Shown in pieces: positions 1 through 6,857 of a stretch of DNA of 7,427 bases. Every line of letters starts with the position of its first letter. The stretch's first letter is position 1. The DNA lies in NCBI GenBank assembly GCA_025450155.1, contig JANWIB010000081.1:1-7427 (forward strand). Reading direction: 5' to 3'. Made by a program: the position numbers and the translations under genes. The stretch comes from Sphingobacteriaceae bacterium (GTDB lineage Bacteria; Bacteroidota; Bacteroidia; Sphingobacteriales; Sphingobacteriaceae). The notes beneath the pieces are model-generated. The model did not search any database. It was not told the DNA's origin and saw only the letters and a program-made list of their open reading frames with translations.

Positions 1-1062
1 AAGTTTGGTTTTCTTCCTTTCTTATTTATGGATGATATCCGCCGGAATTTTATCTGGATAAAACGAAAATTACATCCTGAAAAACAAATTGTACACCATG
101 CTGGCGAAAAAATTACCCGATCGGAGTTTCTGGTTAAAGCCGCAACGGTTGCTGCTGCCATTCCGTTTACTTCCCTATCCTGGAGTGTCATTTATGGGGC
201 CTATGATTACCAGGTTAAGTATCAAACATTATTCATTGACGAGCTTCCCAGATCGTTCGACGGAATACGAATCGGGCAAATCTCAGACACCCATGTCGGA
301 AGTTTCTTTCATCCCAAAACGGTTAAGGCTGGTGTAGAACTGCTTCTCTGCGAAAAACCCGATATGATCTTTTTTACTGGCGATCTGGTTAATGCCAAAG
401 CCACAGAAATGCGTGGATACCAGGATATATTTTCAAAAATAAGCGCTCCTCTTGGTGTTTATTCTGTTTTGGGGAACCACGATTATGGTGGCAGTTATTA
501 CGGAAAGAATCCATCACCAGAAAAAGCAAAAAACCTCGCTGATATAAAAACCACGCACAAAAACATGGGTTGGGACTTATTATGTAACGAAAACCGTATT
601 CTTAAAATTAATGGAGAAGCTATTGGCATATTGGGAGTTGAGAACTGGGGAATTAATCATCAGGAAAAATATGGTGATGTGGGTAAAGCAGTAAAAGGCA
701 CAGAAGCTGTTCCAACCAAGTTACTCCTCTCCCACGATCCTTCATACTGGAGAGCACATATATTGCCCCAATACCCGGAAATTGACGTAATTTTTAGCGG
801 ACATACTCATGGAATGCAAATGGGGATATTGACGGATTATTTTCAATGGAGCCCGGTGCAATATCGTTATAAAGAATGGGCCGGCTTATACCACGAAGGC
901 ACACAACAACTTTATGTGAATGTGGGTTATGGTTTTCTAAATTTTCCAGGCAGGCTTGGCGTTTTACCAGAGATCACCATTTTCGAATTAAAACATGCCT
1001 CATTTAACCTTTTAAAAGACGTTGTATATCATCCAGTTTCATCAATGCTTCAACCGGGGTAA
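1..1062 (+). CDS. Metallophosphoesterase, YkuE-like, membrane-anchored (5' end outside window)
   Basis: Calcineurin-like metallophosphoesterase, expected to hydrolyse phosphoester bonds with a dinuclear metal centre on the outer face of the inner membrane; the substrate cannot be told from sequence. Numbering from the Met at 28, the full motif set is present: DTH (D87, H89), GD (D119), GNHD (N150, H151), SHDP (H236) and GHTH (H259, H261), the last followed by GMQMG. Residues 34-57 form a hydrophobic stretch after a Tat-like but single-Arg TRSEFL, probably an internal anchor. The frame stays open from base 1 and encodes KFGFLPFLF before that Met, which looks like the end of an earlier membrane helix. 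I therefore read the ATG at 28 as internal and the gene as 5'-truncated by the window edge. The last 19 residues are encoded antisense to the mutS 3' end and may be a non-conserved extension. The family call is firm; substrate and true start are unknown. Confidence 0.9.
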   Translation, partial: KFGFLPFLFMDDIRRNFIWIKRKLHPEKQIVHHAGEKITRSEFLVKAATVAAAIPFTSLSWSVIYGAYDYQVKYQTLFIDELPRSFDGIRIGQISDTHVGSFFHPKTVKAGVELLLCEKPDMIFFTGDLVNAKATEMRGYQDIFSKISAPLGVYSVLGNHDYGGSYYGKNPSPEKAKNLADIKTTHKNMGWDLLCNENRILKINGEAIGILGVENWGINHQEKYGDVGKAVKGTEAVPTKLLLSHDPSYWRAHILPQYPEIDVIFSGHTHGMQMGILTDYFQWSPVQYRYKEWAGLYHEGTQQLYVNVGYGFLNFPGRLGVLPEITIFELKHASFNLLKDVVYHPVSSMLQPG

Positions 1063-3613
1063 GTGTATTCACATCCAGGTTGTTTAACACATCTCGTATT
1101 TTTACCAATACCGGATCTTCTATAGAAAACATTTGAAGCTGATAAGCCTGTTGCTGAACTTTTTTGATGCTATCTTGAATATGCTCGCCACCAGTACGTT
1201 CCTGTTCTAATCGCTTTAAAATATCATCGGCCCTCGAAATCAGTTTAGAGGGCATTCCGGCCATTTTTGCCACATGAATACCAAAGCTATGTTCACTACC
1301 CCCCGGAACTAGTTTTCTGAGGAAAATTACTTTATTTCCAGCTTCCTTTACAGATACATTATAGTTTTTAATGCGATTAAAGGAGTTAGAAAGCTCATTC
1401 AATTCATGATAGTGGGTTGCAAATAAGGTTTTTGCTTTAGCAGATGGATGATTATGCAAGAATTCAGCAATGGCCCAGGCGATAGAAATACCATCATAGG
1501 TGCTGGTTCCACGACCTATTTCATCTAAAAGAATTAAACTCTTATCCGATAGGTTATTTAAAATACTTGCCGTTTCATTCATCTCAACCATAAAGGTAGA
1601 TTCGCCGGAGGAAAGATTATCCGAAGCACCTACCCGGGTAAATATCTTATCTACCAAGCCCATAGTGGCCACTTTTGCCGGGACAAAACAACCCATTTGT
1701 GCCATCAAGACAATTAAACCTGTTTGCCGAAGTAAAGCGGATTTACCCGCCATATTCGGCCCGGTGATAATAATAATCTGTTGAGTTTCGCTATCCAGGA
1801 AAACATCGTTCGTAATGTATTCTTCGCCAACCGGAAGATTTTTCTCAATAACAGGATGACGGCCACCCCTGATATCAATAACATTACTTTCGTTAATCTC
1901 AGGTTTTACATAGTAATTTTTGATAGAAATAGATGCAAAGCAAAGCATTACATCAAGCTGTGCAACTAATTGAGCATTAAGTTGTATTGGTTTAATATAT
2001 TGAGCTAATTCATATACCAAATCATTATACAACTTCGTTTCGAGAGCCAAAATTTTTTCTTCGGCTCCAAGTATCTGTTCTTCGTATTCTTTTAATTCAG
2101 GCGTAATATAACGCTCCGCATTGACAAGCGTTTGCTTACGTATCCAATCTGCAGGGACTTTATCTTTATGGGTATGGGTTACTTCGAGATAATATCCAAA
2201 AACATTATTAAAAGCTACTTTTAAAGAAGGAATACCCGTTTTTTCCGCTTCCCGCTTTTGAATTTCTACCAGGTAATCTTTGCCACCAAATGCTATTTTA
2301 CGCAAACGGTCAAGTTCCTCATTTACGCCATCAGCAATAACATTTCCCTTAATAATTAATGCCGGAGGTTCTGGCTGAAGTTCTTTTTCGATTTTTTCCC
2401 TGATTAGTAAGCAAGGATTCAATTGCTCCGCAATGGTTTTTAAGGCAGGGATATCCGCCTGCTCACAGGCTTTTTTAATAGCTTCCAATGCAAATAAAGC
2501 CCGCTTCAACTGGCCCACTTCGCGTGGATTTGCCTTCTGTAACCCTATTTTAGAAATCAATCGCTCTAAATCGCCTATTTGTTTTATTTCGTGCGATAGT
2601 ATTTCTCTTAATTCTTCGTGCTGAACCAAAAAATCCACCACGTTCAACCGGTCCTGAATAGGTTTCTTTTCTTTTAAAGGCATTACAATCCACCGGCGGA
2701 GCATACGTGCGCCCATCGGTGAGCAGGTTTGATCGAGCACGTCAACTAAAGTAGTTGCATTTTCGTTCGCAGAACCAATAAGCTCCAGGTTACGGATTGT
2801 AAACCGGTCAAGCCACATGTAGCGATCTTCCTCGATACGGGAAATAGCGGAAATGTGTGATAAGTTACGATGCTCAGTTTCGTTTAAATAATGTAAAGCT
2901 ACACCAGCCGCTATAACGGCAACATTCAGTCGGTCTATTCCAAAACCTTTTAAAGAAGTAACCTCAAAATGCTTTAACAGGGTTTCATAAGCGTAATCGC
3001 CACTATATGCCCATTCATCTAACGTATACGTATAGAAATGATTACCAAAGATTTCGCTAAAATCCGTATGGCGGCTTTTTTGAAAAATGACCTCACTTGG
3101 CTTAAAGCTCTGCAACAGCTTATCAATATAATCGCTATTACCCTGGGCTACCAAAAATTCGCCAGTCGAAATATCTACAAAAGCAACTCCAACGGTATTT
3201 TTTTCAAAATAGATAGAGGCTAAGTAATTATTCGATTTTTGATTAAGAATGTTATCGTTATAAGAAACCCCTGGAGTAACCAATTCCGTTACGCCACGTT
3301 TCACTATAGTTTTTACTGTTTTAGGATCTTCCAACTGGTCGCAGATAGCCACACGCTGCCCGGCCCGAACCAATTTAGGAAGATAGGTCTCTAAGGAATG
3401 ATGAGGAAATCCGGCCAATTCAATATGAGAGGCAGATCCGTTAGCTCTCTTAGTAAGTACTATCCCTAAAATTCCGGAAGCTTTAATGGCATCTTCACCA
3501 AATGTTTCATAAAAATCGCCTACACGAAACAGCAACAAAGCGCCAGGATATTTGGCCTTAATTGTGTTATATTGCTGCATTAACGGAGTTTCTTTCGTAA
3601 CAGTCTTTGCCAA
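1004..3613 (-). CDS. mutS: DNA mismatch repair protein MutS
   Basis: Recognises mismatches and small loops in newly replicated DNA and, in its ATP state, recruits MutL. The 869 residues are the normal length for MutS1. Visible landmarks: mismatch-reading F-Y-E at residues 34-36 in VGDFYETFGEDA; connector, core/lever and clamp regions through about residue 560; Walker A GPNMAGKS at 618-625; signature SDNLSSGES at 664-672; Walker B LILLDEIGRGTS at 693-704; and ATHYHEL at 732-738 with the switch His734. QLQMF at 825-829 fits a beta-clamp-binding pentapeptide, and the helical C-terminus (residues 846-868) completes the dimerisation domain. The start is TTG: it gives MAK-TVTKETPLMQQ, matching the usual MutS N-terminus, while the first in-frame ATG (residue 12) would remove the ETPLM region. 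No ATG lies between the TTG and the upstream in-frame stop. No mutL or mutH is in the window. The gene appears intact. Confidence 0.98.
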   Translation of the reverse strand: MAKTVTKETPLMQQYNTIKAKYPGALLLFRVGDFYETFGEDAIKASGILGIVLTKRANGSASHIELAGFPHHSLETYLPKLVRAGQRVAICDQLEDPKTVKTIVKRGVTELVTPGVSYNDNILNQKSNNYLASIYFEKNTVGVAFVDISTGEFLVAQGNSDYIDKLLQSFKPSEVIFQKSRHTDFSEIFGNHFYTYTLDEWAYSGDYAYETLLKHFEVTSLKGFGIDRLNVAVIAAGVALHYLNETEHRNLSHISAISRIEEDRYMWLDRFTIRNLELIGSANENATTLVDVLDQTCSPMGARMLRRWIVMPLKEKKPIQDRLNVVDFLVQHEELREILSHEIKQIGDLERLISKIGLQKANPREVGQLKRALFALEAIKKACEQADIPALKTIAEQLNPCLLIREKIEKELQPEPPALIIKGNVIADGVNEELDRLRKIAFGGKDYLVEIQKREAEKTGIPSLKVAFNNVFGYYLEVTHTHKDKVPADWIRKQTLVNAERYITPELKEYEEQILGAEEKILALETKLYNDLVYELAQYIKPIQLNAQLVAQLDVMLCFASISIKNYYVKPEINESNVIDIRGGRHPVIEKNLPVGEEYITNDVFLDSETQQIIIITGPNMAGKSALLRQTGLIVLMAQMGCFVPAKVATMGLVDKIFTRVGASDNLSSGESTFMVEMNETASILNNLSDKSLILLDEIGRGTSTYDGISIAWAIAEFLHNHPSAKAKTLFATHYHELNELSNSFNRIKNYNVSVKEAGNKVIFLRKLVPGGSEHSFGIHVAKMAGMPSKLISRADDILKRLEQERTGGEHIQDSIKKVQQQAYQLQMFSIEDPVLVKIRDVLNNLDVNTLTPVEALMKLDDIQRLLKG

Positions 3614-3637
3614 TCCCTTTTCTTCTTTTAAAACCCC

Positions 3638-3668
3638 TAAAGTTAATTTATAGGCAGACGATTACAGA
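3638..3668 (-). promoter_or_regulatory. Candidate Bacteroidota-type promoter for mutS
   Basis: Read on the minus strand, TCTG (3668-3665) is followed after 19 bases by TAACTTTA (3645-3638). This resembles the TTTG / N19-21 / TAnnTTTG pattern of the Bacteroidota housekeeping sigma factor, with one mismatch in each box. Transcription would begin about 15-20 bases before the TTG start of mutS. Such short degenerate motifs occur by chance in AT-rich DNA, so this is a weak call supported mainly by position and spacing. Confidence 0.33.
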
Positions 3669-3692
3669 AAGTGTGGAAAAAAACAGCTGACG

Positions 3693-3715
3693 AAAAACTC
3701 TAACTATCCAAGAGT
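3693..3715 (-). terminator. Weak intrinsic terminator-like hairpin after the 82-aa gene
   Basis: On the minus strand ACTCT (3715-3711) and AGAGT (3701-3697) form a 5-bp stem around a 9-base loop, extendable by a G-T pair, and run straight into a T5 tract (3697-3693). It lies about 20 bases after the stop of the 82-aa gene and upstream of the proposed mutS promoter, where a terminator separating the two would be expected. The stem is short and has only two G-C pairs, so it may be inefficient or fortuitous. Confidence 0.33.
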
Positions 3716-3733
3716 CAAAATCCGGGGTTAATA

Positions 3734-3982
3734 TTAATGGATGTTATTATAAATACTGTTGTTTGCATCTTCAACAGTAATAAATGTATATGAGTCTAAT
3801 ATTTCTTCAAACTCGTCGTCATCATCCCAAAGTGGCAAAATATTATTTTTGTGATTTATACTAAGAAAAGCATTAAGCGCCCCTATTTTCCCCGTCTGTA
3901 TACTAGGAATCCCTGCTACATTTTTTCCCACATGAACAGCTGTTTGGGTTTCGTGTGCTATTAAAAACAAATCTTTTCCCAT
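3734..3982 (-). CDS. Hypothetical 82-aa acidic-tailed protein
   Basis: I do not recognise this protein. It starts at an ATG, has no signal peptide or membrane segment, and looks like a small soluble cytoplasmic protein. The N-terminus (KDLFLIAHETQTAVHVG, residues 3-19) reads as a beta hairpin, followed by a mixed segment with a possible helix (GALNAFLSI, 34-42), an acidic patch DDDDEFEE at 53-60, and a further predicted strand SYTFITV at 64-70. This globular, acidic make-up is typical of small immunity proteins of polymorphic toxins, but no family match is claimed. It lies upstream of mutS on the same strand, with 120 bp and a weak terminator between. A start-less frame ends 12 bp before its ATG. 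GC is about 33%, below mutS. It could also be a chance frame, but its amino-acid pattern looks like real coding. Confidence 0.6.
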   Translation of the reverse strand: MGKDLFLIAHETQTAVHVGKNVAGIPSIQTGKIGALNAFLSINHKNNILPLWDDDDEFEEILDSYTFITVEDANNSIYNNIH

Positions 3983-3994
3983 GATATTACTTAT

Positions 3995-4153
3995 TTATTT
4001 AACCATTCTTTTATCATAGTGTTTCGAATAAAATTTTAATTCAGAACTATCTCGACTATATTTTTTATCATACTGGTATTTCTTTTCTTTTTGGATATAG
4101 TTAGTATGTTTTTTAGCCAGATTACAGCTAAATTTGCAAGGAAATTCTATGAA
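3995..4153 (-). pseudogene. Possible 3' remnant of a coding gene upstream of the 82-aa gene
   Basis: The minus strand has an open frame of 52 codons (after a stop at 4154-4156) that ends with TAA at 3997-3995, 12 bp before the ATG of the 82-aa gene. It has no usable start; its only ATG is three codons from the end. The encoded peptide is rich in Lys and Tyr (for example KKYSRDSSELKFYSKHYDKR) and lacks the low-complexity look of random AT-rich DNA. It could be the surviving tail of a larger gene whose 5' part was lost, with its downstream partner kept, as seen for toxin tails and immunity genes. The A-rich strand would by itself favour Lys, Asn and Tyr codons, so it may equally be a non-coding intergenic region. 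The frame stops being open just where the divergent 151-aa gene begins. Confidence 0.25.
4138..4142 (+). promoter_or_regulatory. Shine-Dalgarno-like site deciding the start of the 151-aa gene
   Basis: AAGGA lies 6 bases before the ATG at 4149. It supports that ATG over the in-frame TTG at 4134, which overlaps the upstream side of the motif and has no such site. Clear Shine-Dalgarno sequences are uncommon in Bacteroidota, so this is only supporting evidence. Confidence 0.4.
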
Positions 4154-4604
4154 TTACATACCTCAAATAGAAGCTTTTAGAGATATTGAATATTTAAAAA
4201 GTATTCTATCTAAAAATGCTATCACGGGTTTTAGGCCCTGGCGGAGTGATGGATATAAATGGATAAGCTTTAGCGATTATTATACTTTTGGTAATAAAGA
4301 GCACCACTCAGGATTACAGAATAATTTAGCCTATTATGTCTCCTCTAATATTGCTGAATATGCACAGGAGGTTAAGCTTATTTTAAATATTAATAACACT
4401 GAAGCTGCTAAAGAAGCAATTGATACATTTATTCGGGTTGCTTTAAAAACTTTTACTGCCTTAAATCTGGAACCGCCATTAAATATGCTTAATTCTATTT
4501 GTAAGGGATTAGCATTTACCTATCAGGAAAGCAAGTATTTATCAGAGTTACATCTATTAAAAACAAATATAACCTCTTGTATTTTAGCTATTATATCAAA
4601 ATAA
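4149..4604 (+). CDS. Hypothetical 151-aa soluble protein, possibly immunity-like
   Basis: I do not recognise this protein with certainty. It has no signal peptide or clear membrane helix. The N-terminal third is aromatic (GFRPWRSDGYKWISFSDYY, residues 27-45), followed by GLQNNLAYYV at 55-64, a strand-like VKLILNINN at 75-83, and a helical C-terminal half containing TEAAKEAIDTFIRVALKTF at 84-102 and NLEPPLNMLNSICKG at 106-120. This arrangement, with an LNIN strand followed by a helix ending in EPP, reminds me of small Bacteroidota proteins near polymorphic toxins, but that is inference. The chosen start is ATG 4149; a TTG at 4134 would add five residues. GC is about 30% by hand count, clearly below mutS, suggesting foreign origin or weak constraint. 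It is divergent from the 82-aa gene and 95 bp before the FUSC gene on the same strand, so read-through into FUSC is possible. Confidence 0.75.
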   Translation: MNYIPQIEAFRDIEYLKSILSKNAITGFRPWRSDGYKWISFSDYYTFGNKEHHSGLQNNLAYYVSSNIAEYAQEVKLILNINNTEAAKEAIDTFIRVALKTFTALNLEPPLNMLNSICKGLAFTYQESKYLSELHLLKTNITSCILAIISK

Positions 4605-4652
4605 AATAAAGTAAAAATTTAATTGTAAACTCCAATTTTAATAGCTGATGAT

Positions 4653-4687
4653 TTTGGTAGTTTAATGCGCATTGGGTTTTATATTTT
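4653..4687 (+). promoter_or_regulatory. Candidate promoter with a central palindrome upstream of the FUSC gene
   Basis: TTTG (4653-4656) and TATATTTT (4680-4687) resemble the Bacteroidota TTTG/TAnnTTTG boxes, but the 23-base spacer is longer than the usual 19-21. The spacer holds the perfect 10-bp palindrome AATGCGCATT (4664-4673), a GC-rich core in AT-rich DNA, which could be an operator. The implied transcript would begin only a few bases before the ATG at 4700, so either the leader is very short or this is not the true promoter. Confidence 0.25.
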
Positions 4688-4699
4688 CGCAACCATATC

Positions 4700-6832
4700 A
4701 TGAATCACACGCGGGAGCTAAAAAATTTTATTTACAGCCAGTATTTTTCGGACGGCCTGCGTATTACGTTTGGAGTTCTTCTACCTTCTGTACTTCTGGC
4801 GCAAATACATCTGTTACAACTTGGTATGACTATCTCTCTCGGAGCGTTTGCTGTTAGCATTTCCGACAATGTAGGTCCGGCACTTCATAAGCGAAACGGA
4901 ATATTATACAGTATCGCATCTATCGTGATTATCGCTTTTATTACTGGTCTTATCAATCAGCATCTTGTCTTGCTAATTGGTGCATTGTTTTTGTTTTGCT
5001 TTTTCTTCTCTATGCTAACCGTGTATGGAGACAGGGCTTCAAATATAGGCAGTGGTTCTTTATTAATTATGATTTTAACCATAGACCAAAAACTGGGAAT
5101 GGAGAAAAATCTTCTTCATGCGGGTGCTTTATTGACGGGTGGAATATGGTATTTCATACTCAGTATGTCCATTATACGAATATTGCCCTATCGCTTATCA
5201 CAACAAGCTCTGGGAGGATGTATTCGCAAAGTAGCGGAATACCTGCGGGTAAAGGCGGATTTTTATCGAATTGATAAGGATTATGATTCTACTTATCAGA
5301 AATTAATAGCCGAGCAAATTGTAGTTCATGAAGAACAGGAAACCGTTCGCGAAATATTATTTAAAACTCGCCAGATATTAAAAGAATCTACACAGGCAGG
5401 CAGACAACTTATTCTTGTTTTTGTGGATATGGTTGATTTGTTCGAACAAACCATGGCCACCCATTATGATTATAAAAAAATCAGGCAGCAGTTTGGCCAA
5501 ACAGAACCACTTCAAAAATTGTATATCATTATCTTAAAAATTGCAGAAGAACTGGAAAACCTAAGTTTTCACATAACCAGTAATGAAAAACCTCAGGCCC
5601 TATTTACTTTTCAAAACGAATTAGAACAATTAAAAATAGCGATTGATAACGTTGAATCAGAACAAGGAATAAATAACCTGGTATTAAAAAAAATTCTGAT
5701 TAACATAAAAAATATAGTAAATAGAATACAAAAAATATATAGTTATTATCATCAAAAGCAAGTCCAGATAGAACAGAGCAGAAAATACAATTTAGGGTAT
5801 TTCGTTTCGCACCAAGATTATGACATCAAATTATTCAAGGATAATCTATCGTTTAATTCATCCACATTTCGGTATTCTGTTCGAGTAGGTATTGTTGCAG
5901 TCATCGGTTATCTCATCTCCGTTACGTTACCACTTGGGCATCACAGTTACTGGATATTACTAACCATACTGGTGATATTAAAGCCGGGCTTCAGTTTAAC
6001 GAAAAAGCGAAATTACCAACGGCTTATTGGGACGTTTATTGGTGGAATAGCTGGAGCACTGATTGTGATGTATGTAAAAGATCAGATTGCGCTTTTCATG
6101 TTGATGGTGGCATTCATGCTGGCTGCGTATAGTTTTTTAAGATTAAATTATGTTGTTGGCGTTCTTTTCATGACACCATACGTCCTCATTATGCTAAGTT
6201 TTACCGGTTTAGGTGGAATAGCTATTGCTCAGGAACGTGTTTTTGATACGTTTGTAGGATGTATCATTGCCCTTACAGCAAGTTATTACATTTTACCTTC
6301 TTGGGAATTTTACCAGCTTAAAAAGTTTATGAGAGCCGCAGTTTTGGCCAATTATAATTACTTACGTTTGGCTGGAGAAAATCTCGCTGGAAGGCAACTG
6401 AATATGCTTGATTACAAATTAGCACGTAAAGCAGTATACGTAACCTCTGCCGATCTGGCATCAGCCTTTCAACGCATGCTTTCTGAACCTAAAAGCAAAC
6501 AAAAAGACGTAAAAGACATCCACAAGTTTGTTGTTTTAAACCATATTTTGTCTTCTTATATTGCTACACTTATTTACAGCACAAAACAAAGTGAGAACCT
6601 GCTAACTAATTCTACCCATTTGAAAATCATCAAACGAACACTATATCAACTGGGTGAAACAGCCCGAAAATTAGACGCCGAAAATGACAAGGATTTTAAA
6701 GAATTCGCAGTGTCTGAAAATTCTTTAAAAGTTATAGAAGAATCTCCTGAAACGCTGCTTTTGACAGAAGAACTGGAGTTTATTTACCAGGTTTGTAACG
6801 ACATACACAAGATAAGCCAGCGAATTGATTAG
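4700..6832 (+). CDS. FUSC/YccS-family inner-membrane protein
   Basis: Full-length member of the fusaric-acid-resistance-like (FUSC) superfamily, comparable to YccS/YhfK of enterobacteria. Its 710 residues show the duplicated plan: a first hydrophobic block (about residues 19-163, roughly five to six helices), a long cytoplasmic region (about 165-385) rich in charged helices with coiled-coil character (202-232 and 304-358), a second block (about 390-532, six helices), and a cytoplasmic helical tail. The second block has the family pattern SYWILLTILVILKPGFSLT (416-434) followed by RLIGTFIGG (441-449). FUSC relatives are linked to export of aromatic acids or other toxic compounds, but the substrate of YccS-type members is not established. 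No HlyD-type adaptor or outer-membrane channel gene is adjacent, so a complete tripartite pump is not supported here. The start at 4700 precedes REIKNF-like residues directly before the first helix. It is convergent with the next gene, 25 bp apart. Confidence 0.92.
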   Translation: MNHTRELKNFIYSQYFSDGLRITFGVLLPSVLLAQIHLLQLGMTISLGAFAVSISDNVGPALHKRNGILYSIASIVIIAFITGLINQHLVLLIGALFLFCFFFSMLTVYGDRASNIGSGSLLIMILTIDQKLGMEKNLLHAGALLTGGIWYFILSMSIIRILPYRLSQQALGGCIRKVAEYLRVKADFYRIDKDYDSTYQKLIAEQIVVHEEQETVREILFKTRQILKESTQAGRQLILVFVDMVDLFEQTMATHYDYKKIRQQFGQTEPLQKLYIIILKIAEELENLSFHITSNEKPQALFTFQNELEQLKIAIDNVESEQGINNLVLKKILINIKNIVNRIQKIYSYYHQKQVQIEQSRKYNLGYFVSHQDYDIKLFKDNLSFNSSTFRYSVRVGIVAVIGYLISVTLPLGHHSYWILLTILVILKPGFSLTKKRNYQRLIGTFIGGIAGALIVMYVKDQIALFMLMVAFMLAAYSFLRLNYVVGVLFMTPYVLIMLSFTGLGGIAIAQERVFDTFVGCIIALTASYYILPSWEFYQLKKFMRAAVLANYNYLRLAGENLAGRQLNMLDYKLARKAVYVTSADLASAFQRMLSEPKSKQKDVKDIHKFVVLNHILSSYIATLIYSTKQSENLLTNSTHLKIIKRTLYQLGETARKLDAENDKDFKEFAVSENSLKVIEESPETLLLTEELEFIYQVCNDIHKISQRID

Positions 6833-6857
6833 TACGTTTCTATAGTTTACGAACTAG

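Noticed and set aside
89..337. 82-codon plus-strand frame inside the phosphoesterase gene
   Set aside because: It overlaps the well-supported phosphoesterase frame and shows no domain or plausible protein pattern; treated as a shadow.
1500..1784. Plus-strand frames of 61-94 codons inside mutS (also 1781-1969, 2433-2624, 3038-3223)
   Set aside because: All lie antisense to conserved MutS domains and are explained by the mutS codon pattern; no independent evidence for genes.
3676..3689. CAGCTG next to a 7-base A/T run upstream of mutS
   Set aside because: The palindrome is only 6 bp and has no loop, so it cannot form a terminator hairpin; probably chance.
4090..4112. TTTG and TATGTTTT boxes upstream of the 151-aa gene
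   Set aside because: Each box looks like part of a Bacteroidota promoter, but the spacing is 11 bases rather than about 20; in 24% GC DNA such matches are expected by chance.
4621..4637. AATTG/CAATT inverted repeat after the 151-aa gene
   Set aside because: A 5-bp stem with one G-C pair around a 7-base loop and only a short T run is too weak to call a terminator.
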